From: CAYNRE01 sp964399535
GTDB lineage: Bacteria; Planctomycetota; Planctomycetia; Pirellulales; CAYNRE01
Reading direction: 5' to 3'
Assembly: GCA_964399535.1 (NCBI GenBank)
Contig: CAYNRE010000009.1
Coordinates: 496,001 to 560,000, forward strand
Length of the DNA: 64,000 nt
The notes under the pieces are model-generated. The model saw only the letters and a list, made by a program, of their open reading frames with translations. It made no database searches and was not told where the DNA came from. The position numbers and the translations under genes are program-made. Shown here one piece after another: positions 8,014 through 17,688 of this stretch. The stretch's first letter is position 1. The number at the start of each line of letters is the position of its first letter.

Positions 8014-10146
8014 CTACGCGGAAATACCGGGCGGTTGACCGGCAGGAACCGGCGGTACTGGTGTTCCCGGCGGTGGAGCAGGCAATTGGTAGCCGGGGGG
8101 AATCGCCACCCAACTGGGAATCCACATTCCGCCAAACCAGGCGGGATCCTGGCGCATTTCTCGCGCAAGGGCCTGATCGACCGTCTCGCCTTGTTGGAGA
8201 AGCAAAACTCCTGGCGGCCGCATGGCGCCTCCGCCCGATTGCCAAACCGGCTTCCCATCGAGCAGGAAGGTCAGGGTCATCACCTGCGAGACCACCGAGT
8301 GCCGCGAGGACTGAAACGAGCCGAAACCTCGGTACTCGATCTCGACTCGTTCTCCTTGCCGAATCGCCGCCTGAAGCTTCAGCCGGCTCTCCTGGGCAAC
8401 CACCTTCAGGCCAGCCTTGACCAGGTTATTGGTAATCAGATCGATCACCATCTGTCGATCGGGGACGCCCTGAACTTCGATCGAGACCTCCATGCCCGGC
8501 CGAACCACGAGCAAATCCTCGGCCTTCAGTTTGGCGGCCTTTTCCCGGGCCGAATCGCTGGGAACCTTCACGGTGGCCAACGCAGGCGGGGCATTGCGCT
8601 CTGGCACGTCGACCATCCACAGCGCCCCCCCGGCCAAGACCGCCGGGCTGTCGTGCCGGTTGTTCGACTCGATCGGGATGCGTAATTCCACGTCCACCAC
8701 GGTGTGCGAGTCGAGCAGGAGCCGGTTGGCGTCGACCCAGTTCAGTCGCTCGCAATGCGTGCTCCCGACGATGGCGAAATCTCGGGTCAGCTCGCGGGAA
8801 TCAAGATCCCAGACTCGTACCCGGCCCCCCGAGACCATCGCCAGGCGCCGCCCATCGGAGCGCCACGCCAGCCTGCTAAACGGCGCATGCTCGCTGAGGG
8901 CCAGGTGCCCCACCTTCTTTCCTGAAAGCGACTCGAGAATCAGTATCCCATCGGGTACGAGCACGGCCAGGTAACGGCGATTCGCCGACAGGGCCGGGCG
9001 GGCAAACCCTCCTTCGATCGCCAGCGAATACACGGCTCGGGGAGCCTCGCTGATTTCCCAGAGAATCATTCGGCCTCCGAACGCCGCCGCGGTCAGCAAA
9101 TGGTCGGCGTCGAGCAATTGTGCCCAATCGACGTCGTTCGGTTTGTTGCCGTGCCCGTGGGGAAACGGAATGAACGCTTTGCGAAACTGAGCCGAAAGAC
9201 CGTTCAGGTCGAAAACGTGCACCGTGGACTTCCCGCCATGCCCGAAGCGATCTGAAAGCGAAATCAGCCGAGTGCCGTCCGGCGACATATCGGCGGGCCG
9301 CTGCCGGGCCAGATAGTCCATCTGGCTCTCCAGCTTGCGCTTCGACCAGTCGAGCAGCATCACGCGCCGGTTCGCTTCTCCCGGACGCGAATTGCCAAAA
9401 GGGTTTTTCACCACCACATAGGCACGGGTCGTGGGAGCGATAACGAAAATATCCTCGATCGATTCATGCGGATTCAGGCTCCCCAGCGCCACGCGGGCCA
9501 GGGGCGGACTGGTTACCAAGATCGCGTCGGGGCGGTAGCTCCATTCGTCGGTGTGCGTGGTATCGATCACCTCGGCCGACGCCGACTCAACCTCGGTAAT
9601 CTCAAAGTCGTCGATCGGCACGGCGGCCCCATTCTCCAGCTCGGCCGGATCGTCGAGCCCTTCGCCCGTAAACTCGGCAAGGTACTTCTGATCGGCTTCG
9701 CTCAAACGTTTGATGGGAACGCTAACCTCTTTGCCGTCGGCGCGCTTGAGCACCGCCTTGCCGTCGGCCACCCGCAGCAGCGTCGCATCGACGCGAAACT
9801 TGCCGCTCGCATCGCTCCAGGTGCGTGGCTTTTCTTGAGCGGCCCGTTCCTCGGGAGTGGAAAACGGATCGCTCGTGGCCGGGCTGGCCTTCTTGGGTGG
9901 CAGCGAAATATCGTCGGGTGTGTAGATATGCGGGAAACCGTCGCCCGTGTCGATTCGCGCCCAGCCGGAATCGTTGATGATTTCGACGACGGTTCCGACC
10001 TGCCGCTCGTTAAACCGCTCGACGAAAACCTTGTCTCCCACTTTGTAGGGAAAACCACCGTGGCCGCGCTGCGCCAGCGCCGGATCGGCCGTGACGAGCA
10101 AGAGCAGAAGCAACCAAACCACGGCACGCGCGATCAACGTTCGCAT
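8014..10146 (-). CDS. Secreted SHD1-domain protein with WD40-like propeller
   Basis: A 710-aa exported protein. The ATG at 10146 gives a clean signal peptide (MRTLIARAVVWLLLLLLV, cleavage after ALA); upstream codons look non-coding. After a small SH3/Tudor-like stretch (VGDKVFVERF to YTPDDISLP) comes an SHD1 domain (about residues 110-158: WSDASGKFRV, LLRVADGKAVLKRADGKE, LSEADQKYLAEF), which is expanded in Planctomycetota. The middle (about 200-530) has repeated beta-propeller-like blades with DSHTVVDVEL, RLAWRSDGRRL and VRVWDLDSREL. The C-terminal part is a separate domain ending in a Pro-rich tail. Role unknown; likely a periplasmic interaction protein. It is the first gene of its strand after a 216-bp gap from uvrA. 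Confidence 0.8.
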   Translation of the reverse strand: MRTLIARAVVWLLLLLLVTADPALAQRGHGGFPYKVGDKVFVERFNERQVGTVVEIINDSGWARIDTGDGFPHIYTPDDISLPPKKASPATSDPFSTPEERAAQEKPRTWSDASGKFRVDATLLRVADGKAVLKRADGKEVSVPIKRLSEADQKYLAEFTGEGLDDPAELENGAAVPIDDFEITEVESASAEVIDTTHTDEWSYRPDAILVTSPPLARVALGSLNPHESIEDIFVIAPTTRAYVVVKNPFGNSRPGEANRRVMLLDWSKRKLESQMDYLARQRPADMSPDGTRLISLSDRFGHGGKSTVHVFDLNGLSAQFRKAFIPFPHGHGNKPNDVDWAQLLDADHLLTAAAFGGRMILWEISEAPRAVYSLAIEGGFARPALSANRRYLAVLVPDGILILESLSGKKVGHLALSEHAPFSRLAWRSDGRRLAMVSGGRVRVWDLDSRELTRDFAIVGSTHCERLNWVDANRLLLDSHTVVDVELRIPIESNNRHDSPAVLAGGALWMVDVPERNAPPALATVKVPSDSAREKAAKLKAEDLLVVRPGMEVSIEVQGVPDRQMVIDLITNNLVKAGLKVVAQESRLKLQAAIRQGERVEIEYRGFGSFQSSRHSVVSQVMTLTFLLDGKPVWQSGGGAMRPPGVLLLQQGETVDQALAREMRQDPAWFGGMWIPSWVAIPPGYQLPAPPPGTPVPPVPAGQPPGISA

Positions 10147-10362
10147 GTGTGGGCCCCATCCGAAAGAGTTCGTTGCCGGCCGGTTCCGGCAACCCAAGAA
10201 GCGCCGCCGATCCGAGGCGATCAGCACGCCGCGCGGCGCGACCGCCAGGACCGTACCCGCGCGTGCGTGAACAAGAGCGCAAACCAAGGGTTGCCGACCC
10301 GTTCTTACGCTACCACTGCCCGAGGGGGTCGTCCAGTCTCGCGATTCTCAAGGCACTAGGAA

Positions 10363-11460
10363 TTATCCCGCCACGGGGCGGCGGCCCAAGACGGTCGCGC
10401 TGCCCTTGAGGGCGCCTAAGTGCTCGATGAGAAAGCCGGCCAGATCGCCCAGGCTTAAATCGCCGGGCTTGCGGAATTGAATTTTAATTTGGTCGCGGTC
10501 GGGCCGGGACCCGTTCAGCTCGCGTGCAGCCCCCAGGTCGGCGATGCGGCCCAGGGCGAACCGCCCCTTGGGGCCCGTCAACACCAGGTCGAGCGATTCC
10601 CGCCGCTTGGTGTACAGCGTGGCCCAGGGCTCGGCCTGTTCGGCCACGCGCAAGTGAACCACCTGTTGGCTGTTCCAGAGGAATTCCCCCTGGGGGGCCG
10701 TCTTCCGCAACAGTTCGCAAAGCTGTTCCAACAAATCCAGGTCCCAGGCCACTCGCTTCCCGGGCGGAAAGCCCTTGCGCGAGAAGTGCCACTTCTGGCC
10801 CAGCACCTTCCAGGGCATCAGGTCGTCCGGGTTTTGTTGGCTCCGTTGGGTGTGCTTGTCGAATCCGGCCACGGCCTGTTCGACGAATTTCCAGAACGCC
10901 GGCCGATCGACCTCTTCCCAGGTGTAAACCTGGACCTGAACCTCTTGCCAAGGGCCGCGCAGTTGCTGGCACTTGACCCGGGGCTCCGAGCCGTAGACCG
11001 GCAGATCGGGCAGTTCGTTCAGCGGCTTGAGCCCCAGCGCGGCGGTCAACGTTTCGCGGTCGAAGGTTCCCCGGGCGGCGCGGAACTTGAGCGTCAGAAG
11101 CCAGGGGTGGCCCGTCATGGCGTGAAAGAACCAGCCGTCGGTCTTCTTCTGGCCGAAGATCTCGACCACGTTGCGCTGACTCCAGTTCGTGGCGCTGAAG
11201 CTGCCCAACTCGTGAATGTGGTCGACCACGCGGGCCAGGATGCGCCCGTCCCAATGACACGGCTCGCCGCTGCGCGAAACCCGGTCGCGGGTATGCCACT
11301 TCCGGCCGTCCGATTCCCAGGGCATCGGCACGTCGCGCCCCACGTCGCCTAGGTCTTGTTGCTGACGGGCCTTGGCGGCGTGCGCGACCGGATCGAACTT
11401 CGCGCGGGGCTGGTGCGGGCCGGCGGCCAGTACGTCGGCCAACAGCCGGGCCGTGTGCGA
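10363..11460 (-). other. Duplicated C-terminal module of the fused UvrA
   Basis: Roughly the last 365 residues of the UvrA protein, after its last ABC module. A linker with basic residues leads to two related units starting near residues 2040 and 2208: MPWESDGRKWHTRDR and MPWKVLGQKWHFSRKG. Both continue with a hydrophobic helix, then FSATNWSQRNVVEIF or FLWNSQQVVHLRV, and a core strand pair before the next unit or the end. I do not recognise the fold. The conserved PW...G.KWH pattern suggests an internal duplication of about 165 residues. A DNA- or protein-binding role in repair is inference only. Confidence 0.6.
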
Positions 11461-14400
11461 AACGGGGGCCGCCGCGCCGCGACGCGACTTGCCCCGGGGA
11501 GTTTGCCCGCTGGCATGGACCAGGTCCTCGGGGGTGCCCAGCCCCACGATCTGACCGCCGGCGTCTCCGGCCTCGGGGCCCAGGTCGATCAGCCAGTCGG
11601 CCGTCTTGATGACATCCAGGTTGTGTTCGATAACCACCACCGTGTTGCCCAGGTCGACCAACCGGTGCAACACCTCGAGCAGCTTGGCCAGGTCCTCGAA
11701 GTGCAGCCCCGTGGTCGGCTCGTCCAGCAGGTACAACGTCTTGCCGGTATCGGGTCGGGCCAATTCGGCCGCCAATTTCACCCGTTGGGCTTCACCGCCC
11801 GAGAGCGTGGGAGCCGATTGCCCGAGGGTGAGATAATCGAGCCCTACGTCGCACAGGGTCTGCAAAATGCGGCGAATGGCCGGAATGTTTTCGAACAGCT
11901 CGAGCGCCCGGCCGCAGGAAAGACCAAGCACGTCGGCAATCGAGTGCCCCCGGAACCGCACCGCCAACGTTTCCGGGTTGTAGCGTTGGCCGCGGCAGGT
12001 TTCACATTCGACCCACACATCGGGCAGGAAGTGCATCTCGACGCGAATTTGGCCGTTGCCCTCACAGGTTTCACAGCGACCCCCCGGCACGTTGAAACTG
12101 AAACGCCGGGCCGTGTAGCCGCGGAGCTTGGACTCGGGCAATTGGGCGAACAACGCGCGGACGAGCTCAAACGCGCCGGTGTAGGTGGCCGGGTTCGAAC
12201 TGGGCGTATTGCCCAGCGGCTGCTGATCGACCCGAATTACTTTGTTGATTTGTTCGACACCGAGCAAGGAGTCGTAGCTGCCCGGCACCGTGCTGGCGCG
12301 ATGCAGCAACCGGGCCAGGCTGTTGTAGAGCACGTCGTCGACCAGCGAGCTCTTGCCGCTGCCGCTCACGCCTGTCACGGCGGTAAGGGCGCCCAGGGGA
12401 ATTCGCGCGTCGACGTTCTTCAGGTTGTGGTGCCGGGCACCGAGCACCTCGAGCCAACCGCCCCCGGGAGGAAGCGGTTCCGCCGGTGGGGCCTCGCCCT
12501 TGCGGCGCGACGCCGTCTTGGCGCCACTGGCCGGCGGCAAGGCCGAGGCCAAGCGGCGATTCGTGGGCACGGCGATCGCCTTCTTGCCGCTCAGATACGG
12601 GCCCGTGACCGAGTCGGCCTGGCGAGCCACGTCGGCGGGCTTACCCCGGGCGACCACGCGCCCCCCTTGGGCGCCTGCCCCGGGGCCGAAATCGAGTAAT
12701 TGATCGGCGCCAGCGATCACCTCACGGTCGTGTTCGACCAAGAGCAGCGTGTTGCCCAAGTCGCGGAGTTTGCCTAGCGCCTTGATCAACCGCTGGTTGT
12801 CGCGGGGGTGCAGGCCGATCGTCGGTTCGTCGAGCACGTACAGCACGCCCGTCAGTCCGCTTCCCACCTGGCTTGCCAGGCGAATGCGCTGGGCCTCGCC
12901 GCCCGAGAGTGTGGGGGCCGGCCGGGAAAGCGTGAGGTAGTCGAGCCCCACGTCGACGAGAAAATCGAGTCGATTGCGAATCTCTCGAATCAACTCGCCG
13001 GCGATCTTTTTCTGCCGCGCATCGGGCTTCCAGCCCCGGAACCACTCGGCCAATTCACCCAGCGGCAACCGGCCCAGGGCGTCGATCGTTTGTTCGCGAA
13101 ACCGCACCGCCGCGGCATCGTCGCGGAGCCGGCTCCCCAGGCAAACCGAGCACTCGACTTCGCCCACCAGGTGCTCCAACCGCGAGCGGAAGGCGGGCGA
13201 CAACCGCGAGGCCTCTTCCAGGGCCGGGTAAAGGCCCTTGAACTGAAAGCGGAATTGCGGGTCGGCGTCGGCCGATTTGCGGCCGGGCTGCGGCACATCG
13301 ATCCAGTCATCGCCGCAGCCGTGAAAAACGATCCGCCGGTGCCGCGCCGATAGCCGCTCGAAGGGCAGATCGAGCGGTACGCCCGTGTGAGCCGCCAGGG
13401 CCCTTAACATCGCCTGCCAGAGAGGCTGCTCAGCCTCGGGAAAGAGGGCCACGGCCCCCTCGGCCAGGCTCAGTTGCGGGTCGCGGAGCAAGGCCGCGGG
13501 CTGCGCGCCAAGTTGCCAGCCCAGCCCCTCGCAGCCCGGGCACCAACCCAGCGCGCTGTTGAACGAGAAGTGGTGCGGCGCAAGCTGCTCGAAACTGCGA
13601 CCGCAGCGATGGCAGGCAAAATGCTGGCTGTGAATTTCCACCGTCCAGCGCGGTTCGGGCAGCCGCTCGTCGACCAGGGCCACTTGCACCACACCCCGCC
13701 CAAGGGCCAGGGCGCTCTCGACGCTGTCGGCCACCCGGCGGCGGCCATCGGGCCGCACCTGGATGCGGTCGACCACCACTTCCACCTGGTGTTTGCGGCG
13801 GCGATCGATCGAGGGGGCTTCGTCCAGCGAATACGTCTGGCCGTCGACGCGGATGCGGGCATAGCCGGCGGCCTTCATCTCTTGCCAGAGCGATTCGTAG
13901 CGCTCGCCAACCTGCACTTCCAGAGGAGCCAACAGGTACAAGCGAGTTCCGGCCGGGTAGGCCATGACTTTGTCGATTACCTGGTCGGCGGTTTGCGTTC
14001 CCACGGGCAGATCGCACGAGGGGCAATAGGGCTGGCCGAGCCGGGCAAACAGCACCCGCAGGTAGTCATAGATTTCGGTGACCGTGCCCACGGTCGAACG
14101 GGGCGTGTGTCCCAGATTCTTCTGTTCGATCGCGATCGCCGGAGAGAGCCCCGTGATCTGTTCGACCAGCGGTTTTTGCATCTGGCTGACGAACTGCCGG
14201 GCATAGGCGCTCAGGCTTTCGACGTAGCGCCGCTGACCCTCGGCGTAGATCGTGTCCATCGCCAGCGAGCTCTTGCCGGAACCGGAAAGGCCGCAGCAAA
14301 CGGTCATCTGATCGCGCGGAATCTCGACGTCGACCCCCTGCAGGTTGTGTTGCCGGGCGCCTTTCACCCGAATCGACCGGGCCAACAGCTCGGCGTTTGC

Positions 14401-17400
14401 CGCCGCAGGGGCCGGGCGGCGCCGCGGAGTGCGGCGGGGGCGGTCTTTGCCAGCGGCCCGCGACAAGACGGCCGCGAGCGACCGGCCGGTGTGTGAATCG
14501 GCGGCCTCGGCCACGGTTTCCGGGGTGCCGGCGATTACCACCTGGCCGCCGGCCGCTCCCCCCTCGGGGCCCATATCGATCAACCAGTCGGCCGTCTTCA
14601 GCACGTCCAGATTGTGCTCGACCACCAGCACCGTGTTGCCGGCGTCGACAAAATCGTGCAGCACTTTGAGCAGCAGTTGAATGTCGGCGAAGTGCAACCC
14701 CGTGGTCGGCTCGTCGAGCAGATAGAGCGTGCGGCCGGTGCTTTTCTTGACGAGCTCGCGCGCCAACTTAATCCGCTGCGCCTCGCCCCCGGAGAGCGTG
14801 GGCGAGGGTTGCCCGAGCTTCAGGTAGTCGAGCCCCACGTCGTGCAGGGTCTGTAACATGCCATGAATGCGGGGAATGTTCTCGAAGTGTTCGAGCGCCT
14901 GCTGAATGTCCATCTCCAGCACTTCGGCGATCGACTTCCCCTTGTAGGTTACCTGGAGGGTTTCGCGATTGAACCGCCGCCCTTCGCAGACCGGGCAGGT
15001 CACCCAAATATCGGCCAGAAAATCCATTTCGAGCCGATTCGAACCGTTGCCCTCGCAGGCCTCGCAGCGACCGCCGGCCACGTTGAAGCTGAACCGCCCT
15101 GGCTTGTAGCCGCGCGCCCGCGATTCGGGCAATTGGGTGTACAGATCGCGGATTTCGTCGAACACCTTGATGTAGGTAGCCGGATTCGAGCGCGGCGTTC
15201 GCCCGATGGGCGACTGGTCAATCGCAATCAGCTTATCGAGCTGATCGAGCCCTTCGATTCGGTCGTGGTCGCCGGGGGCACCCAGCCCGCCGTTCAGATC
15301 GCGGCGGAGGGCCTCGGAGAGAATATCGTTGACCAACGAACTCTTTCCCGAGCCTGAGACCCCGGTCACGCACACGAACAGACCCAGCGGCAGTTCAACG
15401 TCGACATTCTTCAAATTGTTGTGCCGGGCCCCCACCACGCGCAGCCACTCGCGCCGCGGCGGGCGCCGCTGGGCGGGCACCTCGATGCGTTTCTGGCCCG
15501 ATAGGTACTGCCCCGTCACGCTCTGGGGATGATCGCAAACCACTTGCGGCGGGCCAGCCGCCACCACCATTCCACCGCGAACGCCGGGACCGGGACCGAA
15601 ATCGATCACGTGGTCGGCCGCCCACATGGTGTCTTCGTCGTGCTCGACCACGATCACGGTGTTTCCCATGTCGCGCAGCCGGCGAAGCGTGTCGAGCAGG
15701 CGGTCGTTGTCGCGCGGGTGCAGCCCGATCGACGGTTCATCCAGAATATAGAGCACTCCCACCAGGCCGCTGCCGATCTGGCTGGCCAGGCGAATCCGCT
15801 GGGCTTCGCCGCCCGAAAGCGTGGGCGCCGAGCGATCGAGTGTGAGGTAGTCGAGCCCCACGTTGAGCAAGAAACCCAGCCGCCCGCGAATCTCCTTGAG
15901 CACCTCGGCCGCGATTAATTGGCCGGTCGACTCCAGCTCGAGTTCCTGGAAGAACTCGATCGCGTCGGAAATGGCCAACTGACAGACCTCGGGAAGCGTC
16001 TTGCTCGGCTGCTCGGCGAACCGCGGCGAACGGCTCGTCAACCGCACCTGGCGGGCCTGGGCATTCAGGCGCTGGCCTTCGCAGGTGCCGCAGCGCACGA
16101 CCCGCATGTACTTCTCGATCTGGCGGCGCTTCATGGCGCTCTTGGCGCCACGGTACGCGGTGAGCAGCTCGGGAATAATGCCGGGAAACTTGCCCCCGTA
16201 CTTGTGCACGCTGGAGCCGTGTCGCCAGGTAAAGGTGATGTGCAAGTCGCCGGTGCCGTAGAGCCACAGCTTCTGCCAGCGCCGGTCAAGCCGCTTCCAG
16301 GGGGTTTCCAGCAGCGTTCCCTCGGGCAGCGAATGCTTGTATTCCAGGGTTTCGGCCACACCCTGAAAAATATGGCGCCGCCAACGGCCCAACTCTTTCC
16401 AGGGTTCGATCAGGTCGAAACAGCCCTCTTTGAACGAACGCTCGGGCTGGGTGATCAGCCGTTCGGGATCGATGCTGTAGATCTCGCCCAGGCCGTCGCA
16501 GTCCTGACACATTCCCTGGGGACTGTTGAAGCTGAAGAGCTGCGGGCTGGGGGCCTCGAAGCTGAGGGCGCAGTGCGTACACGCGTAGCGGGCACTAAGC
16601 TTCAGGTCGCCGACGGGCAACCCGCCATCGGCCGGGGGCACCTCGGCCGCTTCGTCTTCGTCGTCGTCGTCGAGTGGCACCCTTGAGGACCGCGCCGCCG
16701 GGGCGCCTGGGGAGGCCGCGGCGGGTTCAACCGCCACGATCAGGTCCCCTTCGCCCAGCTTTTGGGCCGACTCGACCGCCTCGGCCAGGCGGCTCCGGTT
16801 GCCCTCGCCCGCCACGAGCCGGTCGACAACCACTTCGATGGCGTGCCGCATCTGGCGATCGAGTTTCAGCTCGTCGGTCAACTGCACGAGCTGGCCGTCG
16901 ACCCGAGCCCGAACAAAGCCTTGTTTGAGCAGGTCGGCAAACAGGTCGCGAAATTCCCCTTTCTGGTTCCGCACCAGCGGGGCCAGCACCGAAAACCGGG
17001 TTCCGGCCGGCAACAGCAGAATGCGGTCGATAATCTGCTCGCGGCTCTGGGCCGTGATCGGGCGGCCACACTGCGGGCAATGGCCTTGCCCCGTTCGGGC
17101 GTAGAGCACCCGCAGGTAGTCGTGAATCTCGGTGATCGTGCCGACCGTGGAGCGCGGATTCTGGCCGGCCGTCTTCTGCGAAATGGAAATGGACGGAGAC
17201 AGGCCGCTGATATGGTCCACGTCGGGCTTGGGCATCTGCCCGAGAAACTGCCGGGCGAACGTGGACAGGCTCTCGATGTAGCGGCGCTGTCCCTCGGCGT
17301 AGAGCGTATCGAAGGCGAGCGAGCTTTTTCCCGAGCCACTAACGCCGGTGAGACAAACCAGGCGGTGGCGGGGAATTTCCAGCGCCACGTCGCGAAGATT

Positions 17401-17442
17401 GTGTTCGCGAGCTCCCTTGATAACGATATCCGAAGCGGGCAT
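10363..17442 (-). CDS. uvrA: Double-length UvrA (two fused UvrA copies) with C-terminal extension
   Basis: A 2359-aa protein; normal UvrA is about 940 aa. Nucleotide excision repair damage sensor: UvrA dimers bind DNA and load UvrB. Copy 1 covers about residues 1-975 and copy 2 about 1020-1990. Each has two ABC modules with intact motifs: Walker A GVSGSGKSSL or GLSGSGKSSL (about 33, 696, 1050, 1694), signature LSGGEAQR (about 542, 882, 1515, 1880) and Walker B LDEP (about 566, 906, 1535, 1905). Zinc-binding pairs are visible in both copies (CTHC/CQDC, CEAC/CPVC; CHRC/CPGC, CETC/CETC). Copy 1 carries an acidic insert near residue 260. Thus it looks like a covalent UvrA dimer. The last ~360 residues form an extra region containing two similar repeats (see separate entry). 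A divergent promoter region separates it from the GTPase gene. Confidence 0.93.
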   Translation of the reverse strand: MPASDIVIKGAREHNLRDVALEIPRHRLVCLTGVSGSGKSSLAFDTLYAEGQRRYIESLSTFARQFLGQMPKPDVDHISGLSPSISISQKTAGQNPRSTVGTITEIHDYLRVLYARTGQGHCPQCGRPITAQSREQIIDRILLLPAGTRFSVLAPLVRNQKGEFRDLFADLLKQGFVRARVDGQLVQLTDELKLDRQMRHAIEVVVDRLVAGEGNRSRLAEAVESAQKLGEGDLIVAVEPAAASPGAPAARSSRVPLDDDDEDEAAEVPPADGGLPVGDLKLSARYACTHCALSFEAPSPQLFSFNSPQGMCQDCDGLGEIYSIDPERLITQPERSFKEGCFDLIEPWKELGRWRRHIFQGVAETLEYKHSLPEGTLLETPWKRLDRRWQKLWLYGTGDLHITFTWRHGSSVHKYGGKFPGIIPELLTAYRGAKSAMKRRQIEKYMRVVRCGTCEGQRLNAQARQVRLTSRSPRFAEQPSKTLPEVCQLAISDAIEFFQELELESTGQLIAAEVLKEIRGRLGFLLNVGLDYLTLDRSAPTLSGGEAQRIRLASQIGSGLVGVLYILDEPSIGLHPRDNDRLLDTLRRLRDMGNTVIVVEHDEDTMWAADHVIDFGPGPGVRGGMVVAAGPPQVVCDHPQSVTGQYLSGQKRIEVPAQRRPPRREWLRVVGARHNNLKNVDVELPLGLFVCVTGVSGSGKSSLVNDILSEALRRDLNGGLGAPGDHDRIEGLDQLDKLIAIDQSPIGRTPRSNPATYIKVFDEIRDLYTQLPESRARGYKPGRFSFNVAGGRCEACEGNGSNRLEMDFLADIWVTCPVCEGRRFNRETLQVTYKGKSIAEVLEMDIQQALEHFENIPRIHGMLQTLHDVGLDYLKLGQPSPTLSGGEAQRIKLARELVKKSTGRTLYLLDEPTTGLHFADIQLLLKVLHDFVDAGNTVLVVEHNLDVLKTADWLIDMGPEGGAAGGQVVIAGTPETVAEAADSHTGRSLAAVLSRAAGKDRPRRTPRRRPAPAAANAELLARSIRVKGARQHNLQGVDVEIPRDQMTVCCGLSGSGKSSLAMDTIYAEGQRRYVESLSAYARQFVSQMQKPLVEQITGLSPAIAIEQKNLGHTPRSTVGTVTEIYDYLRVLFARLGQPYCPSCDLPVGTQTADQVIDKVMAYPAGTRLYLLAPLEVQVGERYESLWQEMKAAGYARIRVDGQTYSLDEAPSIDRRRKHQVEVVVDRIQVRPDGRRRVADSVESALALGRGVVQVALVDERLPEPRWTVEIHSQHFACHRCGRSFEQLAPHHFSFNSALGWCPGCEGLGWQLGAQPAALLRDPQLSLAEGAVALFPEAEQPLWQAMLRALAAHTGVPLDLPFERLSARHRRIVFHGCGDDWIDVPQPGRKSADADPQFRFQFKGLYPALEEASRLSPAFRSRLEHLVGEVECSVCLGSRLRDDAAAVRFREQTIDALGRLPLGELAEWFRGWKPDARQKKIAGELIREIRNRLDFLVDVGLDYLTLSRPAPTLSGGEAQRIRLASQVGSGLTGVLYVLDEPTIGLHPRDNQRLIKALGKLRDLGNTLLLVEHDREVIAGADQLLDFGPGAGAQGGRVVARGKPADVARQADSVTGPYLSGKKAIAVPTNRRLASALPPASGAKTASRRKGEAPPAEPLPPGGGWLEVLGARHHNLKNVDARIPLGALTAVTGVSGSGKSSLVDDVLYNSLARLLHRASTVPGSYDSLLGVEQINKVIRVDQQPLGNTPSSNPATYTGAFELVRALFAQLPESKLRGYTARRFSFNVPGGRCETCEGNGQIRVEMHFLPDVWVECETCRGQRYNPETLAVRFRGHSIADVLGLSCGRALELFENIPAIRRILQTLCDVGLDYLTLGQSAPTLSGGEAQRVKLAAELARPDTGKTLYLLDEPTTGLHFEDLAKLLEVLHRLVDLGNTVVVIEHNLDVIKTADWLIDLGPEAGDAGGQIVGLGTPEDLVHASGQTPRGKSRRGAAAPVSHTARLLADVLAAGPHQPRAKFDPVAHAAKARQQQDLGDVGRDVPMPWESDGRKWHTRDRVSRSGEPCHWDGRILARVVDHIHELGSFSATNWSQRNVVEIFGQKKTDGWFFHAMTGHPWLLTLKFRAARGTFDRETLTAALGLKPLNELPDLPVYGSEPRVKCQQLRGPWQEVQVQVYTWEEVDRPAFWKFVEQAVAGFDKHTQRSQQNPDDLMPWKVLGQKWHFSRKGFPPGKRVAWDLDLLEQLCELLRKTAPQGEFLWNSQQVVHLRVAEQAEPWATLYTKRRESLDLVLTGPKGRFALGRIADLGAARELNGSRPDRDQIKIQFRKPGDLSLGDLAGFLIEHLGALKGSATVLGRRPVAG

Positions 17443-17519
17443 CTCGCGGTGGGCCCTGGCGCCAAAGGTCGTCCGTGGCCGGGCGCATCACGGGTCGAGC
17501 GTGGCCGGCGAAGACCGGA

Positions 17520-17549
17520 ATTGTAGGCTCCACCCGAGCCCAGCGACAA
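17520..17549 (-). promoter_or_regulatory. Candidate sigma-70 promoter of uvrA
   Basis: On the minus strand TTGTCG (17549-17544) and TACAAT (17525-17520) are separated by 18 bp. Transcription would start near 17513, giving a leader of about 70 nt before the uvrA ATG at 17442. No obvious LexA-type palindrome overlaps it. Confidence 0.55.
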
Positions 17550-17586
17550 GGAGAACCCACCCCCCCGCGAGGGACGCGCAAGCGGT

Positions 17587-17592
17587 TATAAT
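17587..17592 (+). promoter_or_regulatory. Candidate -10 element (TATAAT) for the GTPase gene
   Basis: A perfect TATAAT lies 97 bp before the GTPase start codon, but I see no -35 match at the usual distance. Planctomycete promoters are poorly defined, so this is tentative. Confidence 0.25.
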
Positions 17593-17688
17593 TCTGGTTT
17601 CGCCCTGTTTCGAGGGGACAAGGTGCGGGGGCGTTGTATTGCCGGCCGCCCTTTCCCCGCGGCCTAAGCAGGCCAAGAGCGCCAATTC

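Noticed and set aside
9466..10359. Plus-strand open frame opposite the SHD1 gene
   Set aside because: The minus strand encodes a signal peptide and an SHD1 domain; the plus-strand translation has no recognisable features.
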